A DNA stretch of 64,000 nt from Eukaryota sp. TZLM1-RC (lineage: Eukaryota; Metamonada: BaSk clade): positions 558,001 to 622,000 of the forward strand of contig JAUPSS010000002.1 in the NCBI GenBank assembly GCA_040285825.1, in the 5' to 3' direction. Each line of letters opens with the position of its first letter. Positions within the stretch are counted from its first letter, which is position 1. The notes under the pieces were generated by a model. That model worked only from the letters and a program-made list of their open reading frames with translations. It was not told where the DNA came from and did no database searches. Positions 1 through 9,643 of the stretch are shown piece after piece. The position numbers were made by a program, and so were the translations under genes.

Positions 1-162
1 TTTCTACCAAATTTGTTATTTACATTTGAGTTGGAAATAAGTCTCATTGGTGCCCAAAATAATCCAACTAAATCAACTGTTATTAGACAAAACAAAACAA
101 AAATTTGCCTATGTATTATTTCTCCATTGGTCAATTGTGATAGGGTCATTACTGAATTACTC

Positions 163-1151
163 TTTCACCCAATATTTGGGCTAAATGTTTCCCCTCTGAT
201 ATTGTGGAACTTCCTTCAAGAAGCTTGCTCTCCTTACCACTGACTTTTGCAAAATTGCAGAAAAAAATCTTGAAAGTTTTAGAAAACTTGGATTATATTG
301 TACGTCTTAGCTTGGCTAAGGAAAAAAATCCCGTTTTTGCAAACTTTTTGATTGATCTTGAAGACAGTTGTTCAAGTTGCCTAATCTCCCAAATTCCCAA
401 CATTTATGGCCTTCTACTTAATGATCACCAATGGACCACTGCAATGAGAATGAGATGTTTTCTATGGCCTTGTTCATTACCAAATGATTTAATTTGTCGC
501 TGCAAGAGTGTTGTTACGCTTTCCCGTATTTTAAACTGTAAGTATTTTATAACTTATCGCTCAATTGTTCATGACTCAGTTCGTGATCAATTATATGCCA
601 TGTGCAAAAGTTTCAATATAGAGGCATTTATTGAGCCACTAGTACGTAAGCTGTCTTCAGATCAAACTGATGATTCCTGTGGTAAAAGAAGGGCAGATTT
701 AGTAGCTCCAGGGATCGATGGTGTTCTCAATGTTGTAGATGTTGTCTCAGTTGATGTTTGCAAAAATTCTGCTGCTCGTTTAGTGTATTCCGCTGATTCG
801 CCGTTATCTAACGCCGAAAAGAAGAAGATAAAAAAACATGAAGAATCTTTGGCAGAGCTAGGTAGAGTGGAACATGTGAAATATCAGTTTGTGTTGTTTG
901 CAATTTATCTTTTTGGCAATATTGGACCTTCAGGGTTGCGCTTTTTTGAAAATTTTAAAAAAGTGTGACTGAATAGGTCTGGTAAAACAATGAACTCCAC
1001 TTTCTGGTTAAATAGAATTGCTTTTTGCATTTTCAAGTCTATTCCTACAATGATTTCAAAGGCACTTTTAGCTATCGGTGTAGAATATGAACGTAATGCT
1101 GTGAGTAGGTTCAGTAATAGTGACGCTTGTTTGGAGGATATTGAATTCTAG
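163..1151 (+). mobile_element. LINE family B, 3' fragment (REL-endonuclease C-terminal region)
   Basis: This is the C-terminal part of a non-LTR retrotransposon protein, without its reverse transcriptase domain. The reading frame from about 163 shows a YFITYRSIVHDSVRDQLY segment, which recurs in the family B copies at 19.5, 48.7 and 55 kb. It follows a cysteine-bearing stretch as in restriction-like-endonuclease LINEs. An in-frame TGA at 966-968 interrupts the frame, which then continues to a stop at 1149-1151 (ending ACLEDIEF). The same 5' part and the same end occur at 32449-32847. The 3' tail is CAATAAATATT followed by a T/A-rich run. It is inactive; only the 3' third is present and it is broken. 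Confidence 0.8.
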
Positions 1152-1180
1152 ATGGTTATTTTTATCTCAATAAATATTCC

Positions 1181-1223
1181 AGTTTTTTAAAAACAGTCAT
1201 TACTGAAATGAACATTATTAAAA
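1181..1223 (+). repeat. Target-site duplication, left copy (43 bp)
   Basis: These 43 bases recur at 1569-1611 with a single mismatch (position 14, C versus A). They flank the 5'-truncated LINE at 1224-1568 and include the poly(A)-like tail of the older family B fragment. Confidence 0.85.
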
Positions 1224-1568
1224 GGTTAATGAAAATTCTCATGCCCAATATAATTTATGTCCATTTGTTTTTTCTTTGCTTGGATCTCTAGGTAAGGCTG
1301 CTATGGCTTTCCTTGAGGATTTTGTTGTAGTTGTAAAGGAAAGAACTGGAAGAATTTTCAATCGTGTTTACTGGCAAAACAGGATTGTATTTTCTATTTT
1401 TAAGGGAATGGTAACACTAATTTCTGATTCACTATCTTCTTTTGGGAAATTTTCTGAATCTTTAGCGATTAATTGTTTTGATGTAGGGGAGGCAGGTTTT
1501 GAGGATGTGGAGTTTTAATTGTGTATTTCATATTTGTTGTTGAATAAAAATAAATATTTTAAAAAAAA
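1224..1568 (+). mobile_element. 5'-truncated LINE (family B relative) with 43-bp target-site duplication
   Basis: The insert encodes only the last about 80 residues of a LINE protein (start FGSLGKAAMAFLEDF in slightly altered form, end CFDVGEAGFEDVEF and stop at 1516-1518). A 3' UTR follows that begins TTGTGTATTTCATATTTG and ends in an A run. The same 3' UTR is found alone at 14331-14384, and a diverged version precedes the ADAL gene. It inserted into the tail of an older LINE B copy, shown by the direct repeats at 1181-1223 and 1569-1611. The polypeptide is too short to be functional. Confidence 0.8.
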
Positions 1569-1611
1569 AGTTTTTTAAAAAAAGTCATTACTGAAATGAA
1601 CATTATTAAAA
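1569..1611 (+). repeat. Target-site duplication, right copy (43 bp)
   Basis: Right-hand partner of 1181-1223. It starts directly after the A run that ends the inserted LINE, as expected for target-primed reverse transcription. Confidence 0.85.
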
Positions 1612-1682
1612 TGTTATCCATAAATCTGAATCAGTTTCTGAGCGCAAAAAATTAATTTCATAAGAATAATGACTTCATCATT

Positions 1683-1770
1683 CTCAAGTCTTGCTTGACT
1701 GAATATGTTTGCAATGGCTGAATCCAGAATGAGTGGTAATGAAAGGCCTCAATATCTCTGTAGTAGATAG
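1683..1770 (+). pseudogene. Fanzor 3'-end remnant (family F1) upstream of IFT139
   Basis: Only the last about 27 codons of a Fanzor-type nuclease remain, with one in-frame TGA. After that stop the frame reads LNMFAMAESRMSGNERPQY and ends YLCSR and TAG at 1768-1770. The same ending occurs in the copies at 36.5 kb (RLACLNMFAIAEARM... YLCSR) and 16.0 kb. After the stop, about 40 bases (TTATT, CAC, GAAAAT, GATCG blocks) resemble the sequence after the 36.5 kb copy. The IFT139 start codon lies 109 nt further on, same strand. Confidence 0.8.
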
Positions 1771-1879
1771 TTTCTGTTTTTATTGCACGAAAATTGATCG
1801 TGTATTTACAATACCATTAATCAATCCATTTGGCTGGCCTTGAAATACCCTTCATTGTCTACACTGGGTACTCTTAACA

Positions 1880-4800
1880 ATGGCTACTCTTAACAGTGCT
1901 TCCATAATGGCTTCTATAGAGTTCTATTTTCTCAATAATCTCCATGGACATGCTCTCTACTTAATCAATGAGGCTCTTGAACGACATGGTTCAGACCTTA
2001 CTCTTCGTTTTTGGCGTTCTGTATGTACAGCTTTCTTGGGACTCCACACTGAATCTATCAGAGACCTTCAACGTCTAAAAGAGTCCTCACTAACCTTCTC
2101 AGTCCACTGTGCTCTCATTCACATCCATAATCTTTCCCTCTTCACTGATGAACATGTCTTATCTGAACTTGTTGATAATTGCGAGGATGCAGAAGGCAAT
2201 GCTTCCTCTCAAGACCTTCTGACCGCTGCTCGCTTCTTTTGGCTGTCAAATGATGTCATAAGATCTCGTGATATTATTGCCAGACTTTTCAAAAGAACAT
2301 CAGAACCATGTTTTGAATCCTTAGCGCTCCGTGGTTGGCTTGAATATTCCTTGTCTTTAAGAATAACAGAAAAGACCAGGAAAACTGAACGATTAAAGAA
2401 AGGCGTCAAGGCCTTCAAAGCTTCTATTAAACTTGATGATTCGAATCCTAGCTCCAGAATAGGCCATGCTTTGTGCTTGGCTGAGGCAGGGGCCTCGAAT
2501 CCATGTTCACCACTTCAATCACTAATCAATCAATCAGATTTGACTGCTATTCAAGAGTGTCGATTATTGATTAGCTCAAAATTACGTGATTGGTCAACGG
2601 TTCTCTCCATTGCTGAGTCACTATCACGTGGAGGGAGTTTGATGGGGACTGAATCAGCAATTCTCTGTTTGCTTGGCAAAAATGGGGAACCTTTCTCAAT
2701 TGATATCGTTTCTCAATACACTAGCCACTTGGTCAATGTTCTGCTGGAGAAGGAAGTTGGGAATTCTACACTTTACTCAAACTTTGCTCTTTCCATTCTG
2801 GTCTTGGGGAAATCTTTGGAAGTCAGCAATGATGACGTTTCCAAGCAGATAATAACCCACAGTAATCGATTACTCTATTCCTTAACCAAGGGAGATTCCG
2901 CTGCGGTGTCCTCCAATGTTCACGTGAAACTTCTTTTGGTTAAGGTTAAGTACAAGCTTTTATTGGAAGAATTTGATGCCGCTAAGGAATTGATTCAGCT
3001 ACTTAATCAGAAATTATCAGACCAACAGCTCAAAAATGCATCAACTGATGACGTGTCTGATGATATGTCTTTTGAACTAGAATTAATCAGTATTGATTGT
3101 CACTTATCTTCATTAGAGTCTATGATTATCAACAATGAAATTGAATCTGCGGCTTCCCAATTATCGTTGATACAAGATTTAATAGTTACTATTGATGTTG
3201 AAAGCTTCAATTCTATTCCTTTTATCAATGGTTATTGGACCATTTTACTGGCAAAACTAGGATATTTGAAAGTCGTTTTGGGTCATCTGACAGGGTCTTT
3301 GTCCCGGTCTGAGGTGCTGTCTGGACTATCTGAATCAATCAGACTGTGTTTGAAATACCTTGACTTTTCCGATTGCGTTGGGATTTCTTCACCAGTCGTG
3401 CAGTTTTTGACCTTCTTTTTTGACCTGTTGTCGGCATTCTTCAACGTTTATGGCCCAGTCAGATTGAGTCCAGTTGCTTCCCATTTGCCTTTTGAGCTTC
3501 CAATTTCTCTTATGAATTGTCTATTGAATTTATTCCCAACACATCCGGTTCTGTTGATGTTTCAATCAAAAATCACGTGTATTACTGACCCCACCGATTC
3601 TTCAGTTGCCCAATCAATCAAAATAATTGACAATTTAACCCAATCATTTGAAGATTCTGCTCAAGTACATCTTATCAAGGCACAGTGTCTTTATCCAATG
3701 TTTAACATAATCGACCAGTCCAAATTGATCACGTCATCAGCTCAAAATTCCACATCATCATCACGTGATCTGGTTGCTCTATCCCACACTTTGGAAACAG
3801 TTATCTCTTTTGATTTTTCAGTTCGTAAGACCCAAATGTATTTATTTCTGAATTCACTTAATTGTTTTTTAAAGAATGATTTTGAATCTGTCTTGACTAA
3901 TTTTCAAAGCTTCTTACCCGGTCTGGCTAATTTTTTGGGTCAGTCTTCAAAAGCGTCACCTGACACAAAGGGGTCAATCAATCAGTTATCCATTATGACT
4001 CGGTCAGGATTCTTTAATGGAAAATTTCTTTCCCAATCATTTTTGATTGATTGTTTTTATTTTGCCAGTTTGGCTCTTTATTCCAAAACTTCTTCTGTTG
4101 AAATCTCCAGAAATTTACTTGAAAATGCTGTGATTTTAGTTCAAAATGATGACGAAATGGTATCAAAACTTCATCTTTACCGTTCCATTTTTGAACTTTC
4201 CCCAAGCATTTCTTCTGTCCCCTTGGCCACTGACAGTCTTGCCAAGATCAAATCTCATTCAGAAGCTTTCACCCCCGGAAAATTAATCCAAGCAGAAATT
4301 TATTTGTCTAAGGATATTAGCATTAATAAGTATTTAAAGTGTTTTAGTGATCTACTGAACAATGTCAAAGGTTCTGAATCTGATGTCTATGCCCTCCAAG
4401 GAGATGCTTTTCTCAAAGTGAGTCGACCAAAAGCCGCTCACGAATCATTCAAGAAAGCTCTTGACTTTCTTGAAAAGTCTGGAAATTCTGAACATATTAC
4501 AAAAAAGAAAGCCTTTATGACTGCTAAGATTGCCAATCTACATTGTAGTTGTCATCAGTTTGCCTCTGCTGTCTCTTATTACGAGACTGCGATTGATTTA
4601 TTTCCTGAACCCCGCATTATTTTAGATTTCGTTCATTTACTTCGCCAATTAAATCGAGATGATTATGCCAAGGAGTTACTTGATAAGACAAATTTAACTG
4701 ATTCATCCAACGAACCAGTCAAGAGCAGTCCAGATGATGACGTGATGTCAGTCGAGAACAATGAGTTATTGGAGCTGGCAAAGACTGCAGAAGAGGAAGG

Positions 4801-5935
4801 TGACATTGATTCAGCAATCAATCATTGGAAAGGTTACCTGACTGGTTGTGGGGAATTTAAGTTTGAAGGATTTATGAAGTTTTGCCTATTGCTACGTAAA
4901 AAAGGTAAGCTTTCTGAATTGTTACCTGTTTTAGAAACAGTGAAGAAGCACCATAATCATGAACAATCCCCCCACGTGAACTTTCTCAAAGGAATGTACT
5001 TTCGTTACAGATCATCCTATAAGAAAGCTTTGGAACAGTTTACCTTGGCAAGTCATGATTTAGCTTTGAAAGAAAGTTCGCTTTTGCAAATGGTCACTAT
5101 TTATCTCTATGTTGGTGGAGTTTTTAGAATCCCTGAAAAAAAGTCGATTTTCAAGAGAAAAACTAATGAAAATTCCTCTGCTGTAGATTCAAGCATAAGT
5201 AATGTTGTTACTGACGTTATGAAAAAGCAACACAATGTAGACGTCACGGCCTACACAAAGCAAGATTCAGCCAAGATTGCTCTCCAAACATCTGCTGAAG
5301 AACTCTTGGAACGTATCCCACCTGGTTTTTTTTCTGATGATCGATTACTTGGAATATACAACACTTATTGTAAGTTGATCTCCAATGATAAACCTTTAAT
5401 CACCGATGCATGTTCCTATGCCTTTGCTGCTTACTCTGGTGACATGGACTGGTTTCCTGGTGCTCTGTGCATAGCGGTCTGCTATATACACTCTGATCAA
5501 GCACCCAAAGCCAGAACTATTCTTAAAAGACTATGTAAAACCACCCCCAGTGTCGAATTTGAAGAAGAGTATCAATTGGCTTGTCTGATTTTAGCTCAAC
5601 TGTATATTCAATCAAAAAAGTTTGAATATGCTGTGGAACTTTGTGATAAAGTTTTGGCAATTAATTGTTCTTCATCGTTGGCTTGGGAACTGAAAGGTGA
5701 TATTGATGAAAGTGATCATGCTTATAGAGATGCTGCCCAAAAGTTTGAAAGGGCATGGGCTTTGTGTGCAAAGGAAAGTTCGGTTGTTGGTTATAAATTA
5801 GCATTTAATTATCTAAAGGCCGGGCAGTTATTGGATGCTATTGATGTCTGCCATGCAGTTCTTCGCAACAATCCTGGGTATTCTGCCATTGTAGACGGAG
5901 TGTTGTTGAAAGCAAAAGCAGCAATTAAACCATAA
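1880..5935 (+). CDS. IFT139: Intraflagellar transport protein IFT139 (TTC21B homologue)
   Basis: A 1351-residue all-helical TPR protein. IFT139 is a peripheral subunit of the IFT-A complex, which drives retrograde transport in cilia and flagella. The assignment rests on the C-terminus: a VGYKLAFNYLKAGQ segment followed by IDVCHAVLRNNPGYSAI and a KAKAAIKP end closely follows the TTC21B C-terminus from memory. The N-terminal TPR block (SDLTLRFWRS, then LRGWLEYSL) and the total length also fit. Start: first ATG after a short A/T-rich leader; the protein begins MATLNSASIMASIEFYFLN. No intron is needed. The leader contains a Fanzor remnant on the same strand. An intact frame of this length implies a functional gene and a flagellated organism. 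Confidence 0.88.
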   Translation: MATLNSASIMASIEFYFLNNLHGHALYLINEALERHGSDLTLRFWRSVCTAFLGLHTESIRDLQRLKESSLTFSVHCALIHIHNLSLFTDEHVLSELVDNCEDAEGNASSQDLLTAARFFWLSNDVIRSRDIIARLFKRTSEPCFESLALRGWLEYSLSLRITEKTRKTERLKKGVKAFKASIKLDDSNPSSRIGHALCLAEAGASNPCSPLQSLINQSDLTAIQECRLLISSKLRDWSTVLSIAESLSRGGSLMGTESAILCLLGKNGEPFSIDIVSQYTSHLVNVLLEKEVGNSTLYSNFALSILVLGKSLEVSNDDVSKQIITHSNRLLYSLTKGDSAAVSSNVHVKLLLVKVKYKLLLEEFDAAKELIQLLNQKLSDQQLKNASTDDVSDDMSFELELISIDCHLSSLESMIINNEIESAASQLSLIQDLIVTIDVESFNSIPFINGYWTILLAKLGYLKVVLGHLTGSLSRSEVLSGLSESIRLCLKYLDFSDCVGISSPVVQFLTFFFDLLSAFFNVYGPVRLSPVASHLPFELPISLMNCLLNLFPTHPVLLMFQSKITCITDPTDSSVAQSIKIIDNLTQSFEDSAQVHLIKAQCLYPMFNIIDQSKLITSSAQNSTSSSRDLVALSHTLETVISFDFSVRKTQMYLFLNSLNCFLKNDFESVLTNFQSFLPGLANFLGQSSKASPDTKGSINQLSIMTRSGFFNGKFLSQSFLIDCFYFASLALYSKTSSVEISRNLLENAVILVQNDDEMVSKLHLYRSIFELSPSISSVPLATDSLAKIKSHSEAFTPGKLIQAEIYLSKDISINKYLKCFSDLLNNVKGSESDVYALQGDAFLKVSRPKAAHESFKKALDFLEKSGNSEHITKKKAFMTAKIANLHCSCHQFASAVSYYETAIDLFPEPRIILDFVHLLRQLNRDDYAKELLDKTNLTDSSNEPVKSSPDDDVMSVENNELLELAKTAEEEGDIDSAINHWKGYLTGCGEFKFEGFMKFCLLLRKKGKLSELLPVLETVKKHHNHEQSPHVNFLKGMYFRYRSSYKKALEQFTLASHDLALKESSLLQMVTIYLYVGGVFRIPEKKSIFKRKTNENSSAVDSSISNVVTDVMKKQHNVDVTAYTKQDSAKIALQTSAEELLERIPPGFFSDDRLLGIYNTYCKLISNDKPLITDACSYAFAAYSGDMDWFPGALCIAVCYIHSDQAPKARTILKRLCKTTPSVEFEEEYQLACLILAQLYIQSKKFEYAVELCDKVLAINCSSSLAWELKGDIDESDHAYRDAAQKFERAWALCAKESSVVGYKLAFNYLKAGQLLDAIDVCHAVLRNNPGYSAIVDGVLLKAKAAIKP

Positions 5936-6371
5936 ATTTTGTCTGTTTAAACAGATTTCCTACAACGATTTAGGAAGTTTAGGAAATGTATTAATGCAAA
6001 TGTATTATTTATTTTTTGTTTTTGATCTTTTCCTCAGGGATCCGAAAAAATACATCTTTTTTTACATTGTATTTTATTTAATAAAGTGTAGTATTGAAAT
6101 AAAGTGTAGTACTTTCCTTCAATTTTATAGCAGTGTTACCCAAAGGCATTATTATCTTCATGGTAATAGGTATGTTTCTTTAATTCCAGTAAGTGGGAAT
6201 CTTACGCTATCCTACATTCTTACGGCTACAATTATTGTTATAATACAATGGAGCAAACTGAAAACATCCAATAAGTTATTGGAGGCCACAGGGTCAACAC
6301 ATATTGTTTTCTATTCAAATGTGTAAAGATTGAAGTTCTCTTTATCACTAGAAAAATACAGCACTGACTTT
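5936..6371. other. Intergenic, no gene recognised
   Basis: AT-rich sequence after IFT139. A 110-codon open frame (5994-6326, plus) is hydrophobic and low in complexity, and resembles nothing I know; I do not call it a gene. Confidence 0.5.
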
Positions 6372-6470
6372 CTTTTCTTTTTTAATTTTCTTTTTTAATT
6401 TTCTTTTTTAATTTTCTTTTTTAATTTTCTTTTTTTAATTTTCTTTTTTTAATTTTCTTTTTAATTTTTT
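6372..6470 (+). repeat. 13-bp minisatellite, TTTTCTTTTTTAA-type units
   Basis: About seven tandem units of TTTTCTTTTTTAA (12-14 bp, varying in T-run length). Pure pyrimidine/A tract, likely slippage-prone. Confidence 0.85.
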
Positions 6471-6551
6471 TCTTGACTATGGGTTCGAGGTAAAAGCAGG
6501 TAAAAATGGAAAGAAATATCGAGCGCCTGATCCTACTCCTCACAGCAGAGC

Positions 6552-6655
6552 AATGGTTCCAATGAATTACTCACTTAGAAGAAGTGTAATTATCTTTGGA
6601 ATTTTTAATTCAACTCTGTTATTAATATGTTTCATGATATCGATCCACAGTTGAA
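6552..6655 (+). pseudogene. Fanzor RuvC-III remnant
   Basis: The frame reads ELLT, stop, KKCNYLWNF, stop, FNSVINMFHDIDPQ. This matches the zinc-finger/RuvC-III end of the remnant at 55990-56092 (GLLTCKKCGCLWNHNVNAV, then LNM). The C-x2-C half, the W-N and the L/I-N-M are recognisable but two stops and substitutions destroy it. It is old debris. Confidence 0.6.
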
Positions 6656-6814
6656 ACTATTCTGAGTACTAGTTCAGGAATGTATGAGTTTTCTCGCCAC
6701 TGCTTCTGTTATTCGATGAAAGAAGCGAGGCAGTCTAATAATTACATCGAATTGAATTTGTAATATTACTCAAAAAAAGTCAACTCAAAAAAAGGTTGAT
6801 GAAATTGGTCATTT

Positions 6815-7350
6815 TTTGGAATTTGAGTTCAATTTTTCAAACAATGATTTGGTAATTTCATCATTTTTTCCTAAAAACGAAATTAAATGACAAAAAGCAT
6901 CAAATGAAAATAATTTTGCTTGAATTTCAATACCATAAACTATTGTAGAAACTGGAGAATTCAAAAGTAAAACACATTTAAGTAAATTAAGTCGAAGGCC
7001 ACTTTTTTAGTAATTGAACTTTTATTAAACTTACACACTTGACACAATAAACTCATAACTAATGGGACGAAATTCATTGAACCAAGATTTCCTCTATAAA
7101 ATCTTGATCTGCTTGCTGTCTAGCTAAAACTTCTCTAATTCGATTGAAAAACCGAGGTAATCTATTAATAATGGCAAATTGAATTCGAGAGCGCCATTTC
7201 AGGTATATTGCCATTGAATGATTGGGGAAAACATCATCCATATAAGCCAAAAATCTTGAATGAACGAAACATTGTTTAAATTTGTAATAAAATTGGATGA
7301 ATTGCCAGACAGAATAAATAGTCCTCAGACACATTTTTAAAATCAACAAT
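6815..7350 (-). mobile_element. LINE family A, rearranged relic
   Basis: On the minus strand, two out-of-order pieces of LINE A are joined. 7015-7350 encodes part of the RT (CLAIHPILLQI-like, then YMDDV) fused directly to the C-terminal end (RSRIQFAIINRLPRFFNRIR to EILVQ and stop). 6815-7000 corresponds to the RT section around LNLPKCVLLSN and the NDEITKKLFEK segment. Internal deletions and rearrangement make it inactive. Confidence 0.7.
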
Positions 7351-7537
7351 AACTGATATCCTATATCCTCAAGAATTTAATGACGACAAATTTTCGTCAT
7401 TTCCTTGAACAACAATTGGCTTGTTATTGAACTCCGTAATGTTATGCAAATTCAATTTAATGTATTCCATCTAGACACTAAACAACACAAACTAAAATTC
7501 TAAATCTGCATATCTCACATAAGCCAAAAAGTTTTGA

Positions 7538-7555
7538 TTCACTTCATCCTGTAGT
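7538..7555 (+). repeat. Target-site duplication, left copy (18 bp)
   Basis: TTCACTTCATCCTGTAGT, repeated with one mismatch at 9568-9585, flanking the LINE A insertion 7556-9567. Confidence 0.8.
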
Positions 7556-9567
7556 CTCTGAGAGCTTACATAATATTTTTTCTGTGTGTTGCTTAAGCAG
7601 GTTCAACGAGAAAGCAAAACAAATTTTATTACCCTTTCAATATGGTATTAATACCACAGATCTCTTCAGCGATATTTGCTGCTGATGTTTTATTTCGCCA
7701 AAATGAATCCAATGTTTGTATGTCATTGGATTATTAATGCTTTCAATTCACTCAGTCGTCGCAGTATCCATGGTGCTCTATTGCAATATATGCCGGAATT
7801 AATACCGTATTTTCAATCAACATATTGCACATATTCCTATTTTCCTTTTTTTAATAACATTTTGAGTTCATCAAGTGGTGTAAAGCATGGGGATCCGTTA
7901 GTACCTCTTTTGTTTTGTTTGGCCATTCATCCTATTTTACTGCAAATTCAAGAGATGTTTCCTTCACTAAAAATGATTACATATATGGATGATGTTGTGC
8001 TTATTGGTGATTTAAATATTGTGAAACAAGCAACTATATGTTTTAAAGAATTATTTACCAAAATTGGTCTCCGACTTAATTTACCTAAATGTGTTTTGTT
8101 ATCGAATTCTCCAGTTTCCACAATAGTTGATGGTATTGAAATTCAAGCCAAATTATATTCAATTGATGCTATTCGTCATTTGGGTTCGTTTTTAGGAAAT
8201 AATGATGAAATTACCAAAAAATTGTTTGAAAAGTTGAACTCAATTTCTGACAAAATTGACCGAATGATGAATTTAGATATAAAAAAACACATCAAATTTA
8301 CCATTATAAGACGACTGTGTTTTAGTTCCAATTGTAATCATATATATCGATCTACAAATCCTCTTGTCACTAGACCTTTGGCTCAGAAGTTTAATGAGTT
8401 ACGTGCAAAAGTTCTGTCTCAATTACTGGGATGTAAAATGTTTCAACTTCCAGATCATGCTTACCTTAGTCCACATTATGGCGGTTTAGGGTGGACGAAG
8501 GCTTCTATTCTTACCTCGTGTGCTTTTGTTGGTGGATGCAGAGATGCAATCTTTGAGTTTTCCGAAAGTTTTGCAGATTGGGAAAATTTATTGATGACAA
8601 CGCAAAGTTCCACTGTTTTTGCATTAAATGAAGAAATTTCAAAAATTGATGTAGAAAAATGGGGGCGATGTTTTCCCCAATCATTCAATGGCAATATTCC
8701 AGAAAAAATGTTTTAAATTTGAAGTACACTCTTCGAACATTACAGAAACGATTGACTGGATTGTAAGAAAAAGATCTTTATAATAATATATGCAGCTCGG
8801 CTGTTTTAAATCAAGATCTTCACTCATTGTTATTGGAAAAGGGTGTTTGTGAAAACAAGTCGTCAGATTCTTCACTTTTTGTACCACGAAGATTTGGATT
8901 GTGTGCCACTAATGAAGCATTTGTAACAAAAATGAGATTATATTTGAACATCCCCATTAATCAATTATTATCAAAAGAAAAATGTATTTGTTCGAATTCA
9001 CCTCAACTCACTTTGCGCCATGCTCTGAATTGCTCTAAATTGATAACTTATCGTTCTTCATTACATGATGCTGTTAGAGACACTGTTTTCAATATGGCAC
9101 AAACTGCAAGGATATCGTGTATCAAAGAGCCCCTGCTGAAGGAAACACTTTCTCTGAATAATTTTGGTTCTGATGATAGAGGTGATGTATACTGTGATTG
9201 GATTGATAATTCTGAAGCTATTGTTGACTTTGTCTCATGTAATGTTGCAAATGATACTTTGGTTCACAGAAAAAAACTTAATCCTGTGGCTGCTCTGGAT
9301 TTTAAAGCAAAAGAGAAACATAGAAAATATGATAAAGATATTGAAGAGGCTAATGTCGATAGAAATACACAGCTGGTTTTTATTGCTTTCCCATTTTCGA
9401 TAAATGGAAGCTTATCAGTTGAAGCAGAAACTTTTTTGGATGACTTCCAAAAAATGGTGCAAGAAAAAACAATGAAAAGATTTGATATTTTTTTATGGCG
9501 TTCACGGATTCAATTTGCCATTAGTTATGAGTTAATTTAATTAAGTGAGCAAATTCAATAAATACAG
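7556..9567 (+). mobile_element. LINE family A, 5'-truncated copy with broken RT/endonuclease ORF
   Basis: Encodes a non-LTR reverse transcriptase and a restriction-like endonuclease. RT motifs: a frame-shifted SLD..NAFNSLSRRSIHGAL near 7730, SSGVKHGDPLVPLLFCLAIH near 7870-7930, and the catalytic TYMDDVVLIG near 7980-8010. The C-terminal part (8827-9540) has the zinc knuckle CICSNSPQLTLRHALNC and a PD-(D/E)XK-like pattern (DDRGDVY, IVDFVSCN, KEKHRKY). The two halves are separated by a frameshift and stop near 8716. The normal C-terminus was lost by a deletion between CCATTA microhomologies at about 9520-9530. An 18-bp duplication flanks it. The copy is not autonomous. Confidence 0.88.
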
Positions 9568-9585
9568 TTCATTTCATCCTGTAGT
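9568..9585 (+). repeat. Target-site duplication, right copy (18 bp)
   Basis: Partner of 7538-7555 (17 of 18 identical). It lies 59 nt upstream of the VMA13 start codon. Confidence 0.8.
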
Positions 9586-9643
9586 AATCTCAACGTTTTT
9601 GAACAGCAACAATCTCTATTTTACATTTTTGTTCTCATATCCG

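Noticed and set aside
163-1151. Reassigned TGA codon (in-frame TGA at 966 in LINE B)
   Set aside because: TGA ends VMA13, and other LINE copies also carry TAA/TAG breaks; the element is simply decayed.
5994-6326. 110-codon plus-strand frame after IFT139
   Set aside because: Low-complexity hydrophobic AT-rich sequence, no homology recognised.
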